A stretch of 9,115 bases of DNA from an uncultured Bacillota bacterium (GTDB lineage: Bacteria; Bacillota; Clostridia; Christensenellales; UBA1242), in NCBI GenBank assembly GCA_947088415.1, contig CAMUGK010000036.1, positions 1 to 9,115 on the forward strand, read 5' to 3'. Below the pieces are notes generated by a model, which did no database searches, had not been told where the DNA came from, and saw only the letters and a list, made by a program, of their open reading frames with translations. The position numbers and the translations under genes were made by a program. This document shows, in pieces, positions 1-5,263 of the stretch (the first letter of the stretch is position 1; each line of letters begins with the position of its first letter).

Positions 1-1
1 A

Positions 2-121
2 TCGAACCTTAATCACACCGCCCTTGTATGCAAGCAAATTTCTTTTGTTCACCCTTTTACAAAAGAAAGTATAAGTTTGGAAGTAGATTATCCCAAGGAT
101 ATTAAAGGTTTGTTGGACTAA
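2..121 (+). CDS. RluA-family pseudouridine synthase, C-terminal end (partial)
   Basis: This is the last 39 codons of a plus-strand gene that begins left of the window; the reading frame starts at base 2 and stops at TAA 119-121. The visible peptide contains HTALVCKQISFVHPFTKE followed by an acidic 'D-Y-P-K-D-I-K-G-L-L' ending. RluA/RluD-type 23S rRNA or tRNA pseudouridine synthases typically end this way: a final beta strand with a 'HP.T.E' motif, then 'P.D....L'. The catalytic Asp and any S4 domain would lie outside the window, so the subfamily and substrate cannot be told. The gene converges on the minus-strand membrane-protein gene at 428-664. The bidirectional terminator at 383-409 could end its transcript. 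The family call rests on a short tail recognised by eye. Confidence 0.7.
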   Translation, partial: SNLNHTALVCKQISFVHPFTKESISLEVDYPKDIKGLLD

Positions 122-157
122 TTTAATTACATTTGGTTTGCGAAAACTAATAATCTT

Positions 158-231
158 TGTTATTCTGAGCAACAAGAATGTGTCATGTTGGTGAGCCGAA
201 CGAAGTGAGCCCTGAGCGTAGTCGAAGGGTC
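158..231 (+). repeat. Degenerate palindromic dispersed-repeat copies, left arm
   Basis: Two or three degenerate units lie head to tail. One, at about 158-180, has TTATTCTGAGC. A second, at about 191-210, has GTGAGC twice around CGAACGAA. A third, at 211-231, reads CCTGAGCGTAGTCGAAGGG. They match the general pattern TCATNCTGAGC...GTCGAAGGATC, which I recall as common intergenic repeat units in several bacterial phyla (recollection, not a search). The stretch is visibly richer in G and C than its surroundings and contains no plausible coding frame. Its CCTGAGC and GTCGAAGGGTC blocks are mirrored in inverted orientation at 300-330. Confidence 0.6.
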
Positions 232-288
232 TGTTCGAAATATCTGTTGAAGACAAAAAATTCTCTTCAGCTACACTCGAAATAACAG
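231..288. repeat. Imperfect inverted repeat between the two repeat arms
   Basis: CTGTT (231-235) and TGAAGA (248-253) face TCTTCA (264-269) and AACAG (284-288), and TCGA cores lie at 235-238 and 277-280. The loop is about 254-263. The right half reads like a degraded copy of the same repeat family, of the form 'TCTCGACTACGCTCGAAATGACA'-like but with several changes. It could form an imperfect stem-loop of about 58 bases. No coding potential is seen here. Confidence 0.5.
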
Positions 289-299
289 CATGATTAAAA

Positions 300-336
300 G
301 ATCCTTCGACTTCGCTTCGCTCCGCTCAGGATGACA
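300..336 (-). repeat. Dispersed-repeat copy, right arm (inverted)
   Basis: The plus strand reads GATCCTTCGACTTCG, a CTTCG/CTCCG-rich middle, then GCTCAGGATGACAG. Its reverse complement has the order TCATCCTGAGC ... GTCGAAGGATC, the same as the left arm at 211-231 but with an extra block of about 10 bases in the middle built of GAAGC/GGAGC units. Together with the left arm it makes a large inverted repeat of about 120 bases. The position between two converging genes is usual for such elements. Confidence 0.65.
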
Positions 337-382
337 GTCAAAGATTTTTAGTCAATAAATAATCGTGCAACATTTAATTGCA

Positions 383-409
383 AAAAAGACTGAAAAACTC
401 AGTCTTTTT
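383..409. terminator. Bidirectional Rho-independent terminator
   Basis: AAAAAGACTGA (383-393) pairs perfectly with TCAGTCTTTTT (399-409) around the 5-base loop 394-398. A T tract follows on the plus strand (405-415, interrupted by one G), and TTTTTT follows on the minus strand (bases 387-382). It lies between the converging pseudouridine-synthase and small membrane-protein genes and can serve both. Confidence 0.85.
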
Positions 410-427
410 GTTTTTAAGTAAAATATA

Positions 428-664
428 TTATTCTTTATTATTTTCTTTTTTCTTAATTTCTTTTAAGTCAGCAACTGTGTTAGTTACAATTCCAACAATG
501 CCACAAGTAAGTCCGCCTGCAAGCATAATTAACCAACCTGGATGCCAAAAATTAAGTGTAATTCCTAAAATGACATAGACAAGTGTGCAAACAATCATAA
601 GTGAGCCACAAATTGCCCCAGTAATTACTTGAGCAACTGTCTTTTGTTGATTTTCGTTTGTCAT
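428..664 (-). CDS. Small two-helix membrane protein of unknown function
   Basis: The product is a 78-residue protein with a short polar N-terminus (residues 1-9), a first hydrophobic segment at about 10-35, a turn containing the aromatic motif W40-H-P-G-W44, a second hydrophobic segment at about 43-64, and a lysine/glutamate-rich tail (66-78). The positive tail suggests that both ends face the cytoplasm (inference). No catalytic motif is seen. WHPGW-type turns occur in several small uncharacterised Firmicutes membrane proteins, which does not assign a role. The start has a full AGGAGG seven bases upstream. The gene appears monocistronic, with its own promoter (684-713) and a terminator on each side (383-409 and 725-747). 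Confidence 0.8.
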   Translation of the reverse strand: MTNENQQKTVAQVITGAICGSLMIVCTLVYVILGITLNFWHPGWLIMLAGGLTCGIVGIVTNTVADLKEIKKKENNKE

Positions 665-683
665 AATATCCTCCTATAAAATT

Positions 684-713
684 ATTATCTCATTTTTTGC
701 ATATTTTTGTCAA
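684..713 (-). promoter_or_regulatory. Sigma-A promoter of the small membrane-protein gene
   Basis: On the minus strand, TTGACA (713-708, a perfect -35) is followed after 18 bases by GATAAT (689-684, five of six matches to TATAAT), preceded by an extended -10 TG dinucleotide. Transcription would start near 677, leaving a leader just long enough for the AGGAGG site. Confidence 0.75.
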
Positions 714-724
714 ATGATTACAAC

Positions 725-747
725 AAAAAAACCACCTTAATGGTGGT
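725..747 (-). terminator. Rho-independent terminator after the half-ferritin gene
   Basis: On the minus strand, ACCACC (747-742) and GGTGGT (736-731) pair around the five-base loop 741-737 and are followed by TTTTTT (730-725). The hairpin starts only four bases past the TAA of the half-ferritin gene and separates it from the next promoter. Confidence 0.85.
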
Positions 748-751
748 ATTT

Positions 752-1033
752 TTAGTTTTGTTCCATAAATTCGGTATAACCTTTTTCAAACATTTCTTTT
801 GAACTAGGGTCGAGTTTAAACAAAAGTCCAAACAATTGCCCTACATGAACTTTTTCTTCGGTCATGATGTCAGTGATTGTGCGTTTTGCATCTGGGTCAT
901 CCGTCGCATCAAGATGATTTTGATACATTACAATCGCTTCTAATTCGCCAATAATATCTAATCTTACATTTTGCGCTGTCAATGTTTGATTAGTTTTGTT
1001 TGAAACATTTAAACTTGAAAAAACACTTCTCAT
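752..1033 (-). CDS. Half-ferritin (EncFtn/rubrerythrin-like two-helix iron protein)
   Basis: The product is 93 residues: a polar N-terminal stretch (1-22), a first helix (about 23-43) carrying E30, E32 and Y37, a short D-D-P-D turn (45-48), a second helix (about 49-73) carrying the E60-x-x-H63 metal motif, and a last short helix (76-91). This 'ELEA...Y' plus 'EE.xH' spacing resembles encapsulated ferritin (EncFtn), whose iron ligands are E32, E62 and H65. EncFtn builds a four-helix ferroxidase site by dimerising. By analogy the protein should bind iron as an oligomer and oxidise or store it, or protect against peroxide (inference). No encapsulin shell gene is in the window, and the protein ends right after its helices, so no encapsulation tail is visible. 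The start has AAGGAGGT five bases upstream. A terminator follows, and unusual palindromes lie upstream. Confidence 0.75.
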   Translation of the reverse strand: MRSVFSSLNVSNKTNQTLTAQNVRLDIIGELEAIVMYQNHLDATDDPDAKRTITDIMTEEKVHVGQLFGLLFKLDPSSKEMFEKGYTEFMEQN

Positions 1034-1082
1034 TTTTACCTCCTTGTTTTATTTATGAAGTAAAAATAAAAATTGTGAAAAG

Positions 1083-1096
1083 AGGTTATTTAACCT
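1083..1096. promoter_or_regulatory. Palindrome AGGTTA-N2-TAACCT upstream of the half-ferritin
   Basis: The 6-bp arms are perfect with a 2-base centre, about 50 bases upstream of the half-ferritin ATG. A poor promoter candidate (TTCACA 1079-1074, 16 bases, CATAAA 1057-1052) lies directly downstream. The arms resemble the AGGTTA/TAACCT half-sites of DtxR/IdeR-type metal-repressor boxes, although those usually have a three-base centre. On the minus strand it could also form a weak AGGTT/AACCT hairpin. Confidence 0.35.
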
Positions 1097-1104
1097 TAGT
1101 TCCA

Positions 1105-1161
1105 CTAGTCTATTTTAGTTATAAAAACATAATAGACTAGCCAAAATTTTAGACTAGTCTA
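1105..1161. promoter_or_regulatory. Three copies of the CTAGTCTA word: candidate operator or switching hairpins
   Basis: CTAGTCTATT (1105-1114) is perfectly complementary to AATAGACTAG (1131-1140). A third copy is the 12-bp palindrome TAGACTAGTCTA (1150-1161). On the minus strand the middle copy can pair with either neighbour (9 bp with the upstream one, 10 bp with the downstream one), so the two hairpins exclude each other. A possible promoter (-10 TATAAC 1123-1118, -35-like TTTTGG 1146-1141, 17-base spacer) has its spacer and start region covered by the arms. No U tract follows any arm, so a clpX terminator is unlikely. Confidence 0.45.
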
Positions 1162-1172
1162 TATTGTTTTTA

Positions 1173-2444
1173 TTAAATTACTGCTTTTGTGTTATCGTCT
1201 TGATTTGATAATTTCACAACTTCTGGCTCGGCGTTTTCGGTTTCTATAAAACTGTTTGTAACCACAATTTTTGAAATATCTTTTTGGCTTGGAGCTTCAT
1301 ACATAAGTTTGTTCATCTTCTTTTCTAAGATTGTTCTTAGACCCCTTGCACCTGTTTTCAAATCCATTGCTTTTTTGGCAACCGCTTCAATAGCATCATC
1401 TGAAAATTCAAGTTTAATTCCGTCCATTTGGAACATCAATTTATATTGTTTTACAATAGAATTTTTAGGTTCTGTCAGAATTTTGACAAGGGCTGATTTA
1501 TCTAAATCATCAAGTCCAACCTGCACTGGCAATCTTCCAACAAACTCTGGAATAAGGCCAAACTTAATAAGGTCATTTGGTTGAATATCTTTAACAAAAT
1601 TTATTTGCGACTTTTCTTCTTGGGATTTAATTGAGGCGTTAAAGCCTAAACTTGTATTACTCTTGCGTGCTTCAATAATTTTATCTAGGCCAACAAAAGC
1701 CCCACCACAAATAAAAAGAATATTTGTTGTGTCAATTTGAAGCATTTCTTGATGTGGGTGTTTTCTTCCGCCTTGTGGTGGAACTGAAGCAACTGTGCTT
1801 TCCATAATTTTTAAAAGTGCTTGTTGAACACCTTCACCTGCAACATCACGAGTTATTGAAACATTTTGTGTTTTCTTGGCAATTTTATCAATTTCGTCAA
1901 TATAGATTATTCCACGTTGTGCCTTGCCAATATCATAATCAGCATTTTGGATAAGTTTTAACAAAATATTTTCAACATCATCGCCAACATAGCCCGCTTC
2001 AGTCAAAGTTGTTGCATCTGCGGTTGCAAATGGCACTTTCAAAATTTTTGCCAAGGTTTTAGCCAAGAGTGTTTTTCCTGAACCTGTTGGCCCAACCATG
2101 AGAATATTACTTTTTTCAAGTTCAACATCATCTTGTTTATTTTTTACTGTATAGTTATAATTTATGCGTTTATAATGATTATAAACCGCAACAGCCAAAA
2201 CGCGTTTGGCTTCATTTTGACCAATGATATATTCATCAAGTTTGCCTTTAATTTCTTGTGGCGTAGGCAAAGCAATGGTTTCAAACTCTTGAGTCTGTTT
2301 TGTTTCTTCAACCATGATTTCTTTGCAAATTGTTACACATTCATCACAAATAAAAGCCGAACCACTTGGGCTTTCAATCAATCTTTTGGCATCCTTTTGT
2401 TTTTTGCCACAAAATGAACATCTTATTTCTTCGTCTTCTTTCAT
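1173..2444 (-). CDS. clpX: ATP-dependent Clp protease ATP-binding subunit ClpX
   Basis: ClpX is the hexameric AAA+ unfoldase that feeds proteins into ClpP in the cytoplasm. This 423-residue protein has the usual family length and all landmarks: a four-cysteine N-terminal zinc domain (C9, C12, C33, C36), Walker A GPTGSGKT (118-125), the pore-1 loop GYVG (151-154), Walker B with D183-E184, the pore-2 region RDVAGEGVQQ (199-208), the RKH loop (227-229), the arginine finger near G303-R304, and sensor-2 GARGLR (365-370). The ClpP-docking tripeptide reads L266-G-F rather than the IGF of E. coli, a conservative change. The start is preceded by AGGGGGT. It is the last gene of tig-clpP-clpX, 63 bases after clpP. 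No convincing terminator follows it, so readthrough into the half-ferritin is possible. Confidence 0.97.
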   Translation of the reverse strand: MKEDEEIRCSFCGKKQKDAKRLIESPSGSAFICDECVTICKEIMVEETKQTQEFETIALPTPQEIKGKLDEYIIGQNEAKRVLAVAVYNHYKRINYNYTVKNKQDDVELEKSNILMVGPTGSGKTLLAKTLAKILKVPFATADATTLTEAGYVGDDVENILLKLIQNADYDIGKAQRGIIYIDEIDKIAKKTQNVSITRDVAGEGVQQALLKIMESTVASVPPQGGRKHPHQEMLQIDTTNILFICGGAFVGLDKIIEARKSNTSLGFNASIKSQEEKSQINFVKDIQPNDLIKFGLIPEFVGRLPVQVGLDDLDKSALVKILTEPKNSIVKQYKLMFQMDGIKLEFSDDAIEAVAKKAMDLKTGARGLRTILEKKMNKLMYEAPSQKDISKIVVTNSFIETENAEPEVVKLSNQDDNTKAVI

Positions 2445-2471
2445 TCAAACCCCCTAAAGCCAATATAAAGA

Positions 2472-2490
2472 AAGAGAGCATTGCTCCCTT
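2472..2490 (-). terminator. Weak terminator or attenuator hairpin between clpP and clpX
   Basis: On the minus strand, AAGGGAGC and GCTCTCTT pair (8 bp with one G-U) around the loop AAT, followed by the broken T tract TCTTTATATT. It starts 17 bases past the clpP stop. It may terminate part of the transcripts and lower clpX relative to clpP. The right arm overlaps CTCTCTTT (2478-2471), which can instead pair with AAAGAGAG (2507-2500), giving an alternative fold. Confidence 0.45.
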
Positions 2491-2507
2491 ATAATATATC
2501 TCTCTTT

Positions 2508-3098
2508 TTATTTTTTATTTTTTCTAGTTACAAATATATCATCGATTATGCCATAATTTTTTGCATCTTCAGCTGACATAAAATTGTCTCTATCTGTATC
2601 TTTTTCAACTTCTTCCAAAGGTTTGCCTGTATTTTGGCTTAAAATTTGGTTAAGTTTTTCTTTTGTTTTCAACAAATGCATGGTGCGAATTTGAACATCA
2701 CTTGCTTGACCTTGAGCTCCGCCAAGTGGTTGATGTATCATAATTTCGCTATTTGGAAGTGCAAAACGTTTACCTTTTGTGCCACCTGCCAATAAAAATG
2801 CACCCATTGATGCTGCCATGCCGACACAAATGGTTGAAACATCACATTTGATATATTTCATTGTGTCATATATGGCTAATCCTGCTGTTACACTTCCACC
2901 TGGGCTGTTGATATATAAAAATATATCTTTATCTGGGTTTTTGCCTTCCAAATATAACAGTTGTGCAACAACAAGGTTTGCACTGTTGTCATCAACTTCG
3001 CCATTTAGAAAGACAATTCGGTCTTCTAAAAGACGAGAATAAATATCATATGACCTTTCACTGTTTCCAGTTTGGTCAACCACCATAGGAATGAGCAT
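2508..3098 (-). CDS. clpP: ATP-dependent Clp protease proteolytic subunit ClpP
   Basis: ClpP is the serine peptidase that forms the double-heptamer chamber capped by ClpX. The protein is 196 residues from the chosen start and carries the full triad: S97 in GMAASMGAF, H122 in IMIHQPLGG, and D171 in DTDRDNFMS, one position off Bacillus numbering. The oxyanion-hole segment SPGGSV is present. A longer frame with ATG at 3122 exists, but that codon has no ribosome binding site, whereas AAAGGAG stands five bases before the ATG at 3098. From there the protein begins M-L-I-P-M-V-V-D, a normal ClpP N-terminus. It follows tig by 70 bases with no terminator in between and precedes clpX. Confidence 0.97.
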   Translation of the reverse strand: MLIPMVVDQTGNSERSYDIYSRLLEDRIVFLNGEVDDNSANLVVAQLLYLEGKNPDKDIFLYINSPGGSVTAGLAIYDTMKYIKCDVSTICVGMAASMGAFLLAGGTKGKRFALPNSEIMIHQPLGGAQGQASDVQIRTMHLLKTKEKLNQILSQNTGKPLEEVEKDTDRDNFMSAEDAKNYGIIDDIFVTRKNKK

Positions 3099-3103
3099 AT
3101 TAT

Positions 3104-3110
3104 CTCCTTT
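3104..3110 (-). promoter_or_regulatory. Ribosome binding site that decides the clpP start
   Basis: The minus strand reads AAAGGAG five bases before ATG 3098-3096. The upstream in-frame ATG at 3122-3120 follows only AAAAAAGTGTAAA, with no purine-rich site. The eight extra residues of the longer frame (MYYAKGDN) are encoded by this ribosome-binding region and are unlikely to be translated. Confidence 0.85.
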
Positions 3111-3168
3111 TGCATAATACATTTTACACTTTTTTATCTTGCGAATTTTATCTTAAAAAGCAGAATTA

Positions 3169-4443
3169 TTATTTATTTTGTGCTTTTATGAAGGAAAGAA
3201 TTTTTTCCATAAGTGCTTGGTTTTGGAAATATAAGAAATCTTGTTGTGACAAGTTTTTCTTCATTTCTTCAAGATCCACTCCATAAGTTTTTGCATATTC
3301 ACTAAGTTTTGCGTTCATATCGTCATTAGTAACAGAAATTTTATTTTCTGCAATAATCTTTTGAAGAACTAAACGAGTTTTAACATTCTTCATTGCATCT
3401 TCACGTCTACCATTTTTAAATTCTTCGGAAGATTGACCTAAATATTCAAGATAATTGTCAAGTGTCATACCTTGATGAGAAAGTCTATGTTCAAATTCAT
3501 GAATCATTTCATGAACTTCGGCATCAATCATACTTTCTGGAATTTCAACTTTACTGTTTTCTGTAACTTCTTCCAAAAGTGCAGCATTATAATCAAGCTC
3601 GGCATTCTTTTTGCCTTCCTTAGTAAGTCTTTCAATAAGGTCTTTTTTATATTCTTCCAAACTTTCAAATTCTGTTACGTCAGAAATAAATTTATCGTTA
3701 ACTTCTGGAAGTTCTTTGCTTTCAATTTTCTTTAAAACAACTTCAAAGACAGCAGGTTTTCCTTTCAAGTTTTCAGCTTGATAATTTTTAGGGAAAGTTA
3801 CATTAATATCTTTCTTTTCGCCAACTTTCATGCCAACAACACCCTCTTCAAACCCTTCAATAAAGGTATGAGAACCGAGTTCAAGTTTATAATCTTCGGC
3901 AGTTCCACCATCAAACTTAACGCCGTCAACCGAGCCAGAAAAATCTATTGTCGCAAAGTCGCCATTTTCTGCAGTCTTTTTGCTTTCAACAAAACGAGCA
4001 TGAGAGTTGCGAAGCCCCTCAATTGCGTCATTGATTTGTTTGTCATCCACCTTAACATTTTTAAGTTTAGCTTTTAAGCCAGACAAAGAGCCGAGTTCAA
4101 CTTCTGGAATAAGGTCAAAAGTAAGAGTTGCTTTAAGACCTTTATCTGCTGTGAAAGAACTATCTTCAACATTTGGATAACCTGAAGGTCTAACCTCTAA
4201 GTTTTCTTCCAAAAACTTTGAATATTCTTTTGAAATAACTTCATCAAAAGCATCATCAAAGAAGACCATGTCGCCATAGTTTTGTTCGATAACTTTTCTT
4301 GGTGCTTTGCCCGGTCTAAAACCTTGAACTTTAAATTTTCCTTTGTTTTTTTCATAAGCATTTTGAACTGCATTTTCAAAATCTTCTTTTGAAATATTAA
4401 CTTCCAAAATACCTTTTTTGTCTTTAACTTGGTAAGTATACAT
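3169..4443 (-). CDS. tig: Trigger factor, ribosome-bound chaperone
   Basis: Trigger factor binds the ribosome tunnel exit and shelters nascent chains; its FKBP domain is a prolyl isomerase. The protein has 424 residues, normal for the family. The N-terminal ribosome-docking domain (about 1-115) contains the signature G41-F-R-P-G-K-A-P48. The FKBP-type domain spans about 160-240, with the recognisable blocks NGDFATIDFSG (160-170), FIEGFEEGVVGMKVGE (194-209) and TFPKNY (216-221). The helical C-terminal chaperone domain (about 245-424) is rich in Glu and Lys. The start follows AAGGAGA at good spacing. It is the first gene of tig-clpP-clpX, an order conserved in many bacteria, and is read from the promoter at 4466-4494. 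Confidence 0.97.
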   Translation of the reverse strand: MYTYQVKDKKGILEVNISKEDFENAVQNAYEKNKGKFKVQGFRPGKAPRKVIEQNYGDMVFFDDAFDEVISKEYSKFLEENLEVRPSGYPNVEDSSFTADKGLKATLTFDLIPEVELGSLSGLKAKLKNVKVDDKQINDAIEGLRNSHARFVESKKTAENGDFATIDFSGSVDGVKFDGGTAEDYKLELGSHTFIEGFEEGVVGMKVGEKKDINVTFPKNYQAENLKGKPAVFEVVLKKIESKELPEVNDKFISDVTEFESLEEYKKDLIERLTKEGKKNAELDYNAALLEEVTENSKVEIPESMIDAEVHEMIHEFEHRLSHQGMTLDNYLEYLGQSSEEFKNGRREDAMKNVKTRLVLQKIIAENKISVTNDDMNAKLSEYAKTYGVDLEEMKKNLSQQDFLYFQNQALMEKILSFIKAQNK

Positions 4444-4465
4444 AATTTTCTCCTTTTTCCGTGTT

Positions 4466-4494
4466 ATTATATCACAAAATTAAAAATAAAACAA
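4466..4494 (-). promoter_or_regulatory. Promoter of the tig-clpP-clpX operon
   Basis: On the minus strand, TTGTTT (4494-4489) stands 17 bases before a perfect TATAAT (4471-4466), which is preceded by TGA, making an extended -10 that can compensate for the weak -35. Transcription would start near 4459, with a leader of about 16 bases holding the AAGGAG site. I see no CtsR-type heptad repeat (GGTCAAANNNANGTCAAA) around it. Confidence 0.75.
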
Positions 4495-4496
4495 CT

Positions 4497-4531
4497 AAAA
4501 ATCGTGACTTAAACTTTTAAGCACGATTTTT
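4497..4531. terminator. Bidirectional terminator between the gap-containing and tig operons
   Basis: AAAAATCGTG (4497-4506) pairs with CACGATTTTT (4522-4531). The stem continues inward as CTTAA/TTAAG (4508-4512 with 4517-4521) with one bulged A at 4507 and the loop ACTT. The minus strand continues with TTTTTAGTTGTTTT and the plus strand with TTTTTTC. It lies 19 bases past the stop of the last gene of the upstream minus-strand operon and just before the -35 of tig. Confidence 0.88.
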
Positions 4532-4549
4532 TCTTTAAATTTTAAACCA

Positions 4550-4921
4550 TTATCTAATAAAAATAAAGAACAAAGCAATAAAAATTCCAACCGCACATAT
4601 AATTTTAAGCCATTGAATACATTTTTCCTTAATAAGTGTTTTCTTAAACTTTTTATAGAAATATTTATCTGCTTTTTTAATTTGGTCTAGGCTAAGCGAC
4701 GACGAATTGACAAGCTGTGCCTTATAAAGTGTGTATTGTTCTTCCAAACTTTCACGTTTGTAGGAAACAAAATAATCAACAATCCATAAAATTGTCCAAA
4801 GAAGACTTAATCCCGCACCAAAAGCAAGGGCAAAATAACAAAAACCTACCCATAGCGATTGCAAACAGCAAAATAAAATTGTAAGAGCAAGCATAAGCCC
4901 ACTAACTATATATTTCCACAT
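4550..4921 (-). CDS. Small three-helix membrane protein of unknown function
   Basis: The product is 123 residues with two adjacent hydrophobic segments (about 3-20 and 24-52), a charged amphipathic middle (54-101) rich in Lys, Glu and Tyr, and a third hydrophobic segment at the extreme C-terminus (about 102-122). The middle region (S-L-S-L-D-Q-I-K-K-A-D-K-Y-F) looks like a cytoplasmic helical hairpin (inference). I do not recognise the family, and no catalytic motif is visible. The ribosome binding site TAAGGA lies about ten bases upstream, a little far. It starts 19 bases after the preceding small membrane protein and is the last gene before the strong terminator at 4497-4531, so it is most likely the tail of the rsfS-to-gap unit. 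Confidence 0.75.
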   Translation of the reverse strand: MWKYIVSGLMLALTILFCCLQSLWVGFCYFALAFGAGLSLLWTILWIVDYFVSYKRESLEEQYTLYKAQLVNSSSLSLDQIKKADKYFYKKFKKTLIKEKCIQWLKIICAVGIFIALFFIFIR

Positions 4922-4940
4922 GGAATTTTTTCCTTAAACG

Positions 4941-5246
4941 TTAAAAATTGACAAAAGTCATGATAAACATGACCACGATAACAACTACAAATATGACATA
5001 GCATATTGTCCAAGCAATATGCTTTTGTCCTTTAACCCAAAAACCTGCCAAGATTATACAAACCGAATAGGCAAGAGCTTGTGCTATTCCACTGAATATT
5101 GAAAATAAGGTTACATTACCTTTAAAACAAATGCCAAAGATTAAAGCAAGTGCAATTAGTCCTACGGCAAAAAAACTAACGCATTGCATAAATAAATTTA
5201 AATTAGATTGTTTTGGATTGTTTTGTTTGTCAAATTTTTCAATCAT
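4941..5246 (-). CDS. Small three-helix membrane protein of unknown function
   Basis: The product is 101 residues: a polar, lysine- and asparagine-rich N-terminus (1-16), then hydrophobic segments at about 17-40, 45-70 and 77-99, with a short K-G-Q-K-H loop (72-76). It has almost no soluble part, no signal-peptidase site and no recognisable domain. The start has GAGG six bases upstream. It begins 17 bases after the gap stop and is followed 19 bases later by another small membrane protein, so both are probably made with GAPDH. The two are not alike enough by eye to be a duplicated pair. I cannot assign a function. Confidence 0.75.
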   Translation of the reverse strand: MIEKFDKQNNPKQSNLNLFMQCVSFFAVGLIALALIFGICFKGNVTLFSIFSGIAQALAYSVCIILAGFWVKGQKHIAWTICYVIFVVVIVVMFIMTFVNF

Positions 5247-5263
5247 CTATAGCCTCTACATGT

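Noticed and set aside
378..578. Plus-strand frame of 66 codons over the terminator and the small membrane-protein gene
   Set aside because: It begins inside the terminator region and is antisense to a gene with a strong promoter and AGGAGG site.
2508..3122. Longer clpP frame starting at ATG 3122
   Set aside because: The extra eight codons contain the ribosome binding site of the downstream ATG, and the upstream ATG has none.
3132..3154. Nine-base direct repeat TTTTATCTT in the tig-clpP gap
   Set aside because: It is short and AT-rich in an AT-rich gap, with no promoter or terminator around it, and is expected by chance.
3472..4077. Two plus-strand frames of 87 and 99 codons opposite tig
   Set aside because: They are antisense shadows of the well-conserved trigger factor gene and lack ribosome binding sites.
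4444..4496. Possible CtsR or CIRCE operator before the tig-clp operon
   Set aside because: Neither the CtsR heptad repeat nor the 9-bp CIRCE inverted repeat is present between the start codon and the terminator.
5001..5022. Perfect 8-bp inverted repeat GCATATTG/CAATATGC with a 6-base loop
   Set aside because: It lies inside the coding region of the 101-residue membrane protein with no T tract on the minus strand, so chance or codon constraint explains it.
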